Assembly (NCBI GenBank): GCA_902798585.1
Contig: CADBXF010000018.1
Coordinates: 1 to 64,000, forward strand
DNA from: an uncultured Lachnospiraceae bacterium
Lineage (GTDB): Bacteria; Bacillota; Clostridia; Lachnospirales; Lachnospiraceae
Direction: 5' to 3'
Length of the DNA stretch: 64,000 nt
Shown here in pieces: positions 17,581 to 25,427 of the stretch (position 1 is its first letter; every line of letters starts with the position of its first letter). The position numbers and the translations under genes are program-made. Under the pieces are notes generated by a model. The model did no database searches and had not been told where the DNA came from. It worked only from the letters and a program-made list of their open reading frames with translations.

Positions 17581-18540
17581 ATGAAGGAGAAACCGAAGCT
17601 GCTGTACCACGGCAGCCAGTATTTAATCGATGTTCTGATGCCGCGGCAGGCGAACGGACAGTGTGAAGCCGAGGCGCGGATGGGGATTTATGCGGCGGCG
17701 ACGATGGAGGAAGTCATTCCCTTCGCACTGCCGTTTCGCTTCTATCCGGACTGTCCGGAGGGAAAGCTTTCCTTTGATTCCGACGGAATCAACAGCTACC
17801 TGCGCTACGGCTCCGTGAATCCGAACGGGAAAGGCTATGTATATGTTCTTCCGTCGGATTCTTTTGAGCTCGTCGACGAGTGGGAATGGCTTTCCGTAAC
17901 GCCGGTAAAGCCGCTGCGGGTGATTGAGATTTCGGTTAAGGACTATTGGCATACGATTACCTTTTCCGAAGAGGCAAAGAAGATTGAGCGGGAGCTGTAC
18001 GGCGCGGACCCGGAATGCTTTTTCAGGGAGGACGCTGCCCCGGATTGCTATGTCTGCAAGATTGCTTCCATGGACGAAGTGAACGAAAAATGGGACACGC
18101 TGGTCCGTGAGCATCCCGATGACCCGAATTGGGCGGTGTGGAAGAAGGACATCATCGCGGAGATTTCAGCGGGCGGAGAGTTGCCGTACTACGGGATTTT
18201 CGACGGGAAGATCATCTGCGAAGCATACGCTGTTCCGAACTACACTCCGGGGAAGGACGACGCGGGGCTTCGCGAGGAAGGAACCGCCTATCTGTCGGCT
18301 TTTCGCACGGTCAAAGAATATCGGGGCAAGGGATATTTTTCGCGGTTGCTGCGGTTTATGCTGGAGGATTTGCGGCAGAAGGGGTTTGTCAGGGCGGTTC
18401 TCGGCGTCGAGCCGTGCGAAGTCCTCAACAAGCAGATGTATCTTCATTGGGGATTTACAGGGAAGCTTTATACGGGAACCTGTACCTACCCGGACGGAAC
18501 CGTCATCGAGGTGGAGTACTACGGAAAAACGCTGGAGTGA
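17581..18540 (+). CDS. YHGS-type domain fused to GNAT acetyltransferase
   Basis: A 319-residue two-domain protein. Residues 1-~145 begin LLYHGSQYLIDVLMPRQ and continue GIYAAATMEEVIPFALPF; this YHGS start and FAL pattern is reminiscent of ADP-ribosyltransferase-like folds, though no catalytic glutamate can be assigned safely. Residues ~165-319 are a GNAT domain with the acetyl-CoA loop in VKEYRGKGYFSRLLRFML and the later GVEPCEVLNKQMYLHWGF. ATG 17581 follows AAGGGGGGAG. A remnant of a close relative of the GNAT part lies at 59825-59917. Fusion of the two domains suggests a toxin- or drug-modifying role, by inference only. Confidence 0.75.
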   Translation: MKEKPKLLYHGSQYLIDVLMPRQANGQCEAEARMGIYAAATMEEVIPFALPFRFYPDCPEGKLSFDSDGINSYLRYGSVNPNGKGYVYVLPSDSFELVDEWEWLSVTPVKPLRVIEISVKDYWHTITFSEEAKKIERELYGADPECFFREDAAPDCYVCKIASMDEVNEKWDTLVREHPDDPNWAVWKKDIIAEISAGGELPYYGIFDGKIICEAYAVPNYTPGKDDAGLREEGTAYLSAFRTVKEYRGKGYFSRLLRFMLEDLRQKGFVRAVLGVEPCEVLNKQMYLHWGFTGKLYTGTCTYPDGTVIEVEYYGKTLE

Positions 18541-18589
18541 GAAAACAATGACGGGCAATCATTTTCCGGTATAAATTCAGGGGGAGAAT

Positions 18590-19624
18590 ATGGGAAAATA
18601 TCCGGACAGAGAAAAAGCGGAACAGATACTGCGGGAAGCGGAGGAACGGAATCCCGGGCCTTGGGGAAACCACAGCAGAACGGCGGCGCATTGCGCGGAA
18701 AAAATTGCGGAGCATGCCGGGATGAACGCCGATAAGGCATATGTGTTAGGGCTGCTTCACGATATCGGGCGGAGATTCGGAAAGAGACACCTCGGTCATG
18801 TTTCCGACGGCTATTCCTACATGATGTCGCTCGGCTATGATGAGGTTGCGCAAATATGCCTCACGCATTCGTTTAATCAAAAGAAGATGGAAGGGTATGT
18901 CGGCAAATTCGACACCTCGGAAGAGGAGACAGAGCTGATTCGGACGAAGCTTGCGGAAGCGCAGTATGACGATTACGACCGGCTGATTCAGTTGTGTGAC
19001 GCGATTTCCGGCGCCGAAGGCGTGATGAACATCATTGACCGCATGAGCGATGTAAAGCGGCGTTACGGGGATTACGACCCCGGCAAATGGAACGCAAATC
19101 TCGCCCTGAAGGAGCATTTTGAGCAGCGAATGGGGATGGATTTGTACGAGGCTGTCGAGAAAGACAGGTTTCGTCCCGGCCTGAAGGTGTACCGCTGTCA
19201 GGAGAGCGACTGGCTCCTGTCGGAGGAGGCCTTTGAACTCTATGCGCCCTGCATGTATCAGCCGACTTTCGAAAAATATGCCGGGAAGATGATGGAATAC
19301 CTCTCCGATTCCGCAGTCCGAATCTATGTCTGCGAAAGAGGCGGAAGCAGAGCGGGAATATTGGTTTTGGATTGTTCGCGCGAAGAGGCCGTGATTCTCG
19401 GAATTGCCGTTTCGGAAGCGTGTCGCGGATGCGGAGTCGGGCAATATCTCATACGCGGAGCCACGCAGTCGGAGAAATTGAAAACCGTTACCGCGCAGAC
19501 CGATGATGACGCAATCGGTTTTTATCGAAAATGCGGTTTCCGCGATGAGGAGACATCGGAAGAGTATCCGAACGGAACGGTGGTGCGATATATTTGCACG
19601 CTGAGCCTCGAGACAGGGAATTGA
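18590..19624 (+). CDS. HD-domain phosphohydrolase fused to GNAT acetyltransferase
   Basis: A 344-residue fusion. Residues ~25-150 are an HD domain: H34 in TAAHCAEKIAEHAG, H57-D58 in LGLLHDIGRRFG, then LTHSF and DAISGAEG as the later metal ligands, as in small nucleotide phosphohydrolases. Residues ~195-340 are a GNAT domain with the acetyl-CoA loop SEACRGCGVGQYLIRGA and the closing FYRKCGF. ATG 18590 follows GGGGGAG. Both halves look complete. The combination is unusual and the joint substrate is unknown. Confidence 0.85.
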   Translation: MGKYPDREKAEQILREAEERNPGPWGNHSRTAAHCAEKIAEHAGMNADKAYVLGLLHDIGRRFGKRHLGHVSDGYSYMMSLGYDEVAQICLTHSFNQKKMEGYVGKFDTSEEETELIRTKLAEAQYDDYDRLIQLCDAISGAEGVMNIIDRMSDVKRRYGDYDPGKWNANLALKEHFEQRMGMDLYEAVEKDRFRPGLKVYRCQESDWLLSEEAFELYAPCMYQPTFEKYAGKMMEYLSDSAVRIYVCERGGSRAGILVLDCSREEAVILGIAVSEACRGCGVGQYLIRGATQSEKLKTVTAQTDDDAIGFYRKCGFRDEETSEEYPNGTVVRYICTLSLETGN

Positions 19625-19665
19625 CATTCCTTCGGAAGCAGCACACAAACGGAGGGAGGAACAAC

Positions 19666-20154
19666 ATGGAGGGCAGTAATAAGCAAATGACCGCGGAGCC
19701 GGTTCGGGAGAGAACGGAGCGGGTGGAATTGACAGTACTCTGTCTGATTCAGGACGGAGACCGTGTGCTTTTGCAAAACAGAGTGAAAAATGATTGGAAA
19801 GGGTATACGCTTCCGGGCGGGCATGTCGAACCCGGCGAATCCTTCGTTGATGCGGTCGTCCGCGAGATGAGAGAGGAGACGGGACTCACGGTTGTCGAAC
19901 CGAAGCTTGTGGGGATAAAACAGTTCCCCACGGAAGGCGGAAGATACCTTGTTTTGCTTTTCAAGGCGGAGCATTTTACGGGGGAAGTCGTATCGTCCGA
20001 GGAAGGGGAGATGACCTGGATTCCGTATTCGATGCTGCCGGAAACCGACACGGTGAGCGATTTGCCGGAATTGCTGAAAGTAATGAACAATCCGGGGCTG
20101 AACGAGTTTCAGTATGTTGTCGACGGAGAAACCTGGACGGCTCTGCTGAAGTGA
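19666..20154 (+). CDS. Nudix hydrolase (8-oxo-dGTP diphosphatase-like)
   Basis: A 162-residue Nudix enzyme that should split a nucleoside diphosphate linked to another group. The Nudix box is complete: GGHVEPGESFVDAVV followed by REMREETGL (G-x5-E-x7-REU-x-EE-x-GU). The flanking sheet and the late WIPYSMLPE match MutT-type proteins of this length. ATG 19666 follows GGAGGGAGG at 19651-19659. It follows the HD-GNAT gene closely and may be co-transcribed with it. Confidence 0.9.
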   Translation: MEGSNKQMTAEPVRERTERVELTVLCLIQDGDRVLLQNRVKNDWKGYTLPGGHVEPGESFVDAVVREMREETGLTVVEPKLVGIKQFPTEGGRYLVLLFKAEHFTGEVVSSEEGEMTWIPYSMLPETDTVSDLPELLKVMNNPGLNEFQYVVDGETWTALLK

Positions 20155-20306
20155 GGGTTCGGACAAAATCGAACACAAATTGACGGGATGTTTTCAGCAG
20201 CCTCGTGTAAAATAAAACCATCATAGAGAAGTATCGGCCCTCCGGCATGAATCTGTGACGGGAAGCTCCGGGCGTTAATCCGCGATTGATGAACAGGTAA
20301 GGGAAA

Positions 20307-21308
20307 ATGGTAATAGAAACAGAAAGGCTCCTGTTGCGGGAGTATACGCCGGATGATTTTGATGCTCTCTATGAAATCATGTCCGATCCGGAGACGATGC
20401 AGCATTATCCTGCGCCCTTTGACGAAGAGCGCACGCGACGCTGGATTGAATGGAATCTGGAAAACTACGCACAATACGGCTTCGGACTTTGGGCGGTGGC
20501 GCTCAGGGAGACCGGAGAATTCATCGGGGACTGCGGACTGACGCTGCAGAACATCGACGGCGAAATGCTGCCGGAGATCGGGTATCATATCCATAAGAAA
20601 TACCAGCGGCGGGGCTTTGCGAAGGAAGCGGCCCGCGCTGTCCGTGACTGGGCGTTTCTGAACACGAAGTATCGCGCGCTGTATTCCTACATGAAATATA
20701 CTAACGAGGGCTCCTGGCGCACGGCGGAGGCGTCCGGCATGAAAAAGGTGAAGGAATATCCGGATCCGAAAAATGCGATTTCCTATGCATTTTCCATCAC
20801 GAGGGAAGAATGGATTCATGCGGTGCTGTCCTTTCGGAAGTTTACGGATTTTGAACGGGGAATCATGTACGACATTTTGAAGGACGCATATTCCTTTGAC
20901 GAGCGCTGTGCCTTGTGTTGGGACGAGAACTGGAGAGAATCCGATGATTTCTTTTTTGATAATCCGAAGATTGCGGACAAGTACGGTTTCGTTACCTGCT
21001 TCCGCGAAGAGCCCGTCGGCTTTATTACCTGGGACCCCAGGAATCGGCCGGAATATGTTGAAATCGGACACAACGGTATCCGGACAGCCTTCAAAGGGAA
21101 GGGGTTCGGCAAAGCGCAGCTCGCGGAAGCGCTCAGACGCATCAGGGAATATGAAGGACTGAAAGAAATCCGAGTGTTGACAAACAGCAATCTGATTGCC
21201 CCGAAAAATTATGAAAGTGCGGGATTTGTTCTGTATGACCGGAAGGAAAATCCGGGCGAAACGGTATTTTCCGGAGACTATCTGTACTACAGAATACAGT
21301 TGCAATGA
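20307..21308 (+). CDS. two-domain GNAT acetyltransferase
   Basis: A 333-residue protein with two GNAT domains. The first (residues ~1-165) is RimJ/RimL-like: METERLLLRE-type start (VIETERLLLREYTPDDF) and acetyl-CoA loop KKYQRRGFAKEAAR. The second (~175-333) has HNGIRTAFKGKGFGKAQLAEALRR and ends NYESAGFVLYDRKE. Both loops look functional. ATG 20307 is preceded by GGTAAGGGA. Joined GNAT pairs are known from aminoglycoside and mycothiol enzymes; substrate is not predictable here. Confidence 0.87.
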   Translation: MVIETERLLLREYTPDDFDALYEIMSDPETMQHYPAPFDEERTRRWIEWNLENYAQYGFGLWAVALRETGEFIGDCGLTLQNIDGEMLPEIGYHIHKKYQRRGFAKEAARAVRDWAFLNTKYRALYSYMKYTNEGSWRTAEASGMKKVKEYPDPKNAISYAFSITREEWIHAVLSFRKFTDFERGIMYDILKDAYSFDERCALCWDENWRESDDFFFDNPKIADKYGFVTCFREEPVGFITWDPRNRPEYVEIGHNGIRTAFKGKGFGKAQLAEALRRIREYEGLKEIRVLTNSNLIAPKNYESAGFVLYDRKENPGETVFSGDYLYYRIQLQ

Positions 21309-21326
21309 AAAGTAAGGGAGAAGGCA

Positions 21327-22310
21327 GTGGCGGTTATCAGCAAGACAAAATATGAGGCTTCGGAAGCAGAGATCGGAGAACTGTTTTCTTTTCACAAAAT
21401 GGGGAATGCGGTTGATATAGCTGCCCTCGGAAACGGGGAGTTTAACGCGGCATACAAAGTCACCTGCGACGACGGCGCCTCCTACGCATTAAAGATAGCG
21501 CCGCCGGCCGGTGCTAAGGTCCTGAGCTACGAAAAGAACATGATGGAGGCAGAGGTCTTCTGGTATTCGCAGATGCATGAAAAGACAGACATCCTCTGTC
21601 CCGAGGTTTATGTTGCCGATTTTTCCGAAGAAATCATAAAAAGCAGCTGCTTTATCATGGAGATGATGCCCGGGGGACCGCTTTGGGAAATGGGCCTTTC
21701 CGCGGAGGAATATGAAGCGGTCCAGAGGCAGAAGATTTGCATGCTCACAAAAATACACAGGATAACCAACGACGGCTACGGCTACATTCAGACGGGGCTT
21801 AAGTCTTCATGGTATGAGGCTCTGAAAGACATGGCGGTCAGGCTGGTTGACGACTGCAGGGGTCTTGGCCGTGAAACGCCTGACGGAGAGCGGTTTGTAC
21901 GACTGATCGACAAACACAGGAAATTGCTGGAGACAGTGCCCTGCAGAATGGTGAACTTTGACCTGTGGGACAGCAATGTTCTCTATAACCCGGAGAGCGG
22001 AAAAATCTGCTGGATTGATCCGGAACGCGGTTTTTGGGGCGATCCGGTTGCTGATTTTATAACGCTCGGTTCCGGGCAAAAAGCGCCTCTTTCGGCGAAA
22101 CAGAAGGAGCTCGATATCTATAACGACATGGCCGCGGAGAAAATCTTCCTGACCGGGGAAACCGAGATTCGGTATGCCCTTGCGGTTTGCTATCTTGCGC
22201 TTATCGAAGAGGTCGAACGATATGTCAGGTACGAGCCGGACAATCCCACTTACATCAGGAACACTGTTGATTCACGAGAAATGTATGACATGGCATTCGG
22301 GATTCTCTGA
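21327..22310 (+). CDS. aminoglycoside phosphotransferase (APH) family kinase
   Basis: A 327-residue protein-kinase-like small-molecule kinase. The ATP-binding Lys is in YALKIAPP (~residue 50) and EAEVFWYSQM holds the partner Glu. The catalytic loop is VNFDLWDSNVLYN, where the usual HGD is replaced by NFD but the catalytic Asp and Asn remain; the metal Asp is in CWIDPERGFWGDP. GTG 21327 follows AAGGGAGAAGG. Such enzymes phosphorylate aminoglycosides, homoserine, choline or sugars. It lies 18 bases after the GNAT gene, so the two probably share a transcript. Confidence 0.85.
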   Translation: MAVISKTKYEASEAEIGELFSFHKMGNAVDIAALGNGEFNAAYKVTCDDGASYALKIAPPAGAKVLSYEKNMMEAEVFWYSQMHEKTDILCPEVYVADFSEEIIKSSCFIMEMMPGGPLWEMGLSAEEYEAVQRQKICMLTKIHRITNDGYGYIQTGLKSSWYEALKDMAVRLVDDCRGLGRETPDGERFVRLIDKHRKLLETVPCRMVNFDLWDSNVLYNPESGKICWIDPERGFWGDPVADFITLGSGQKAPLSAKQKELDIYNDMAAEKIFLTGETEIRYALAVCYLALIEEVERYVRYEPDNPTYIRNTVDSREMYDMAFGIL

Positions 22311-22347
22311 ATGACTTTCGGAGAGCTCCGGAGATACGGAGGGAAAA

Positions 22348-23220
22348 ATGGATCCGACGATTCTTAATTGGCTTTTGGAGGAACAAACCCCGGAAGTGCG
22401 GCTTCGGACGCTGAAAGAGTACCTGAAGCTGCCAGACGAAGACGAAGAAGTCATTAATTGCAAGAGACTGTTGCTGCAGAGCAAAGTATATGAGCGCGGC
22501 CTTAAGAAACTGAAGAAAGACAAGCCCTGGGATAAGTATGATGCAATCCTGGCTTTTGCCGAATGGGGACTGACAAGAGACGACATCGGAGACGACATCG
22601 ACGACGAGGTGTTCGCCCTGATTGAGAGCACGGGCTTTAAGATGCTTTGCGGCGAGCCGCTTCTGCTCCGAAACCTCGTTAAGCTTGGATATTATACGGA
22701 AGACATCGTTAAGAATGAGATTGATTCCGTTCTTAAGCTGATCAAGGACGACGGCGGCTTCGGGTGCATCAGCACCAACAAAAAGACCAACGACCCGAGG
22801 AAGCCCCATAAGAGCTGTGCAAGGCTGACGGTGGAATACCTGCTGCTTGCGGCCGAGCTGCATTTGCAGGGATATAAGCCGGCGTGCGAAGACGCTTTGG
22901 TGCATTATTTTACGAAGCGAAACATTTTCTATCGGACAGACGATATGCAGACGCCTATGGTGGAGGTGATGCTTGGCACATTCTATCCGCCGGATCCGAT
23001 CAAAATAGGCGCGCATCAGATTGTTTACGCGCTGCGGGCTTTGGGGTGCGAGCCGGAGTCGGAAGCCATGCAGGCCGGATACAGCGTGCTTAATCAGCAC
23101 AGGCTGGAGAACGGAAGATTCGTGCTGACAGCATCCAAGAGCGTACCGGCATTCAAGGCCGGGTATGTCGGGGAAGAGAATAAGTGGGTGACGCTGTACG
23201 CCTGTATGGCGCAGGAATAA
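22348..23220 (+). CDS. squalene-cyclase/prenyltransferase-like alpha-toroid protein
   Basis: A 290-residue all-helical protein. It has features of alpha/alpha-barrel proteins annotated as prenyltransferase- or squalene-oxidase-like: repeated helical pairs, DDGGFGC (~residue 131) and later LENGRF. The first ~70 residues (LLEEQTPEVRLRTLKEYLKLP) are HEAT-like. No catalytic motif of true cyclases (DxDD) is seen, so an enzymatic role is doubtful. ATG 22348 follows GGAGGG. It follows the APH kinase after 37 bases. Confidence 0.65.
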   Translation: MDPTILNWLLEEQTPEVRLRTLKEYLKLPDEDEEVINCKRLLLQSKVYERGLKKLKKDKPWDKYDAILAFAEWGLTRDDIGDDIDDEVFALIESTGFKMLCGEPLLLRNLVKLGYYTEDIVKNEIDSVLKLIKDDGGFGCISTNKKTNDPRKPHKSCARLTVEYLLLAAELHLQGYKPACEDALVHYFTKRNIFYRTDDMQTPMVEVMLGTFYPPDPIKIGAHQIVYALRALGCEPESEAMQAGYSVLNQHRLENGRFVLTASKSVPAFKAGYVGEENKWVTLYACMAQE

Positions 23221-23222
23221 GG

Positions 23223-23360
23223 AGAACGCGGAGGGATTATCAAACCGGAAAAACAGTTCTCCGTTTTGTCACAGAGGACGATTTGGCAGAGGTTGCCGGG
23301 AAATGGCCTGCCGATTGCCTTCCGATCATGCTGAAATGGCTGACGGACAAAGTGTTGTGA
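23223..23360 (+). pseudogene. start-less GNAT remnant
   Basis: One frame in this gap reads KTVLRFVTEDDLAEVAGKWP and ends at TGA 23358-23360. The pattern is that of the first strand and helix of a GNAT domain. There is no start codon with a ribosome site and nothing after the stop, so it looks like the stump of a lost acetyltransferase gene just before an intact one. It is short, so chance resemblance is possible. Confidence 0.45.
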
Positions 23361-23373
23361 AAGGGGTACAGGG

Positions 23374-23982
23374 ATGGAAACGGCAAGACTGATTATCCGC
23401 CCGTTCCGGGAGGAAGACGCGGAGGCACTGTACAGGATAAAAAATGATCCGCAGGTAACGGAATTCTGCCCGGATTTTCTGGAGGTTGACGCAAAACGGG
23501 AAGATATGGAACGCTATATCCGTGAATTTCAGAGAATTGAGGATACCGGCGACACCGACACATGGCGCTGTTACGCCGTTGAAAACAGGGAAACCGGCGT
23601 TGTCATGGGTGCTCTTACCTTCAGCAGGCATAACATGCTCCATGAATATGAAATGGGATGGATGATGATCGGCGAGTATACCGGGAAGGGGTATGCATCC
23701 GAGGCGGCGGAGGCATTTGCCGAGGATTTCTGCCGAACTCACGGGATTGATTATCTCGTCGCAGTAATGGATATCGACAATCCGGCCTCCCGCAGGACGG
23801 CGGAGAAGAGCGGATTCCGGCTCTTTGAAAAGAGAACCGTCTACGATTACAGCTACAACCGGTATTGTGATGACTATTTCTATTTTCGCAGATACTGGTC
23901 CGGATGCACCCTGAAAGACCGGTATTATGGAGATTCCCCGTATTACGGGCGGTCGACATCGGATGGAGGAAGCAATGACTGA
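23374..23982 (+). CDS. GNAT acetyltransferase, RimJ/RimL type
   Basis: A 202-residue N-acetyltransferase. The start METARLIIRPFREEDAEALY is typical of RimJ/RimL-like GNATs; the acetyl-CoA loop is IGEYTGKGYASEAAEAF and the closing motif is NPASRRTAEKSGFRLFEK. The last ~35 residues after the fold are Tyr-rich. ATG 23374 has AAAGGGG upstream. The 3' end overlaps the ATPase gene start by 8 bases, so the pair is probably coupled. Confidence 0.88.
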   Translation: METARLIIRPFREEDAEALYRIKNDPQVTEFCPDFLEVDAKREDMERYIREFQRIEDTGDTDTWRCYAVENRETGVVMGALTFSRHNMLHEYEMGWMMIGEYTGKGYASEAAEAFAEDFCRTHGIDYLVAVMDIDNPASRRTAEKSGFRLFEKRTVYDYSYNRYCDDYFYFRRYWSGCTLKDRYYGDSPYYGRSTSDGGSND

Positions 23983-24715
23983 TACGATGAAGCAAAACCT
24001 CCTGCTGCGCTCCCTGAGGATTGACTGGGATTCGATCGGGCAGGACAGTTACCTCCGGGATATACCGCCGATAGCGGAGTTGCGGGAGTTGGAGTTTGAA
24101 AGCAGCGTCACATTTTTCGTCGGGGAAAACGGCAGCGGAAAGTCGACCCTTCTCGAGGCGATTGCCGTAAAATACGGCTTCAATCCGGAGGGCGGGACGA
24201 GAAATTACCGATTCTCGACATATGACTCACATTCCGAGCTTTGCGGGGCCCTGACCTTGGTGCGCGGCGTCGGGAAGCCGTGGGGGTATTTTCTGCGGGC
24301 GGAGAGCTTCTATAATGTGGCAACCGCGGAGGACCGCTACGGTCATGAGATCGGCGGGAACCCGCAGCATTATCATCAAAGGTCACACGGCGAGAGCTTT
24401 CTCGCTTTGGCGCAGTCGCAGTTTCGGACGAGAGGACTGTACCTTCTCGATGAGCCGGAGGCTGCGCTGTCTCCGCAGCGCCAGCTGACACTGCTCCTTG
24501 AAATCGTGAAGAGCGTGAAGGCCGGGGGACAGTTTATCATTGCGACCCATTCGCCGATTCTTCTCGGAATCCCGGACGCCCGGATTCTGAGCTTCGACAG
24601 CGGTCCGATTCATCCGATTGCCTATGAGGACACGGACTGCTATCAGGTCACGAAACTGTTTGTGGAAAACCGGGCGCAGATGTTAAAGAGGCTGTTTGAG
24701 GAGAGAGAAGAGTAA
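23975..24715 (+). CDS. AAA/ABC-type ATPase, single-domain
   Basis: A 246-residue ATP-binding protein of the RecF/SMC-like ABC class without membrane domain. Walker A is VGENGSGKSTL (~residue 43), the signature-like region is HGESFLAL, Walker B is GLYLLDEPEAALSP, and the switch His is in IATHSPILL. This is the form of small predicted ATPases common in accessory regions. ATG 23975 was chosen because GGAGGA lies at 23965-23970; an earlier in-frame ATG at 23963 lacks a site. Overlap with the GNAT gene suggests coupled translation. Role unknown. Confidence 0.87.
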   Translation: MTDTMKQNLLLRSLRIDWDSIGQDSYLRDIPPIAELRELEFESSVTFFVGENGSGKSTLLEAIAVKYGFNPEGGTRNYRFSTYDSHSELCGALTLVRGVGKPWGYFLRAESFYNVATAEDRYGHEIGGNPQHYHQRSHGESFLALAQSQFRTRGLYLLDEPEAALSPQRQLTLLLEIVKSVKAGGQFIIATHSPILLGIPDARILSFDSGPIHPIAYEDTDCYQVTKLFVENRAQMLKRLFEEREE

Positions 24716-24833
24716 CAGGCTCTGGAATTATTGATAACCGGGGTTCATAAGGACACGCCCCGGGCGGGGAGCTTGGAAGGAAGCGCGGAAAACGGCCGGC
24801 GGCCGGAAAGAGAGCCGCGGAAAGTGTGTAAAT

Positions 24834-25364
24834 ATGGAACATAAAGAAATCCGGGGAAAACGAATCATTTTGCGAGAGCAAAGAGATGAGGACGCAAAGT
24901 ATTTTGCTTATTGGTTTAATCAGCCGAAGGTTATGTTTCAGTGCGGTTTTGAGAAGCCTACGAGCGAGGAAGAGGAGCGCGCGCGCATCAACGGCGCCCA
25001 CAAATCGGAGGATTCCGTCTGGTTTACGATTACGGATTCCGGCGGAAACATTATCGGCGAGACCGGGCTGCTCCGCATGTTTCCCGCATGGCACTGCACT
25101 GACTTGACGATAATTATTCCGGATCCCGAAAAACAGAACAAAGGTTACGGAACGGAAGCAATACGATTGGTACTGGACATGGCTTTTCACGAGTTTGAAA
25201 TGAATCGCGTATCAATCGGGGTAGTGGGACTTAATACGGATGCGTTGAAATTCTATAACCGGATCGGCTTCAAACAGGAAGGTATTCAGGAGCAGGGGTA
25301 TTACTATAACGGCGGGTACAGCGATTTCGTTATGATGCGTATCCTTCGTCAGGAATGGAATTGA
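24834..25364 (+). CDS. GNAT acetyltransferase, RimJ/SpeG-like
   Basis: A 176-residue N-acetyltransferase. It starts MEHKEIRGKRIILREQRDEDA, has the acetyl-CoA loop PEKQNKGYGTEAIRLVL and closing NTDALKFYNRIGFKQEG. Length and order fit spermidine/ribosomal-protein type GNATs. It lies 118 bases after the ATPase. A shared two-sided terminator at 25380 separates it from the convergent YD-repeat gene. Confidence 0.88.
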   Translation: MEHKEIRGKRIILREQRDEDAKYFAYWFNQPKVMFQCGFEKPTSEEEERARINGAHKSEDSVWFTITDSGGNIIGETGLLRMFPAWHCTDLTIIIPDPEKQNKGYGTEAIRLVLDMAFHEFEMNRVSIGVVGLNTDALKFYNRIGFKQEGIQEQGYYYNGGYSDFVMMRILRQEWN

Positions 25365-25379
25365 AAAGAGATACAAACA

Positions 25380-25427
25380 GGGGTATTGTGCCGGGAGCAT
25401 CGGAACAATACCCCGAATCCTTTTATT
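25380..25427. terminator. two-sided terminator between convergent genes
   Basis: GGGGTATTGT (25380-25389) pairs perfectly with ACAATACCCC (25405-25414). A T-rich tail (ccttttatt) follows on the + side, and A-rich sequence precedes it for the - side. It ends the GNAT gene and the - strand YD-repeat gene. Confidence 0.8.

Noticed and set aside
20180..20213. Promoter TTGACG...TAAAAT before the GNAT-GNAT gene
   Set aside because: The spacer is 22 bases, too long for a sigma-A type promoter, and no better pair fits.
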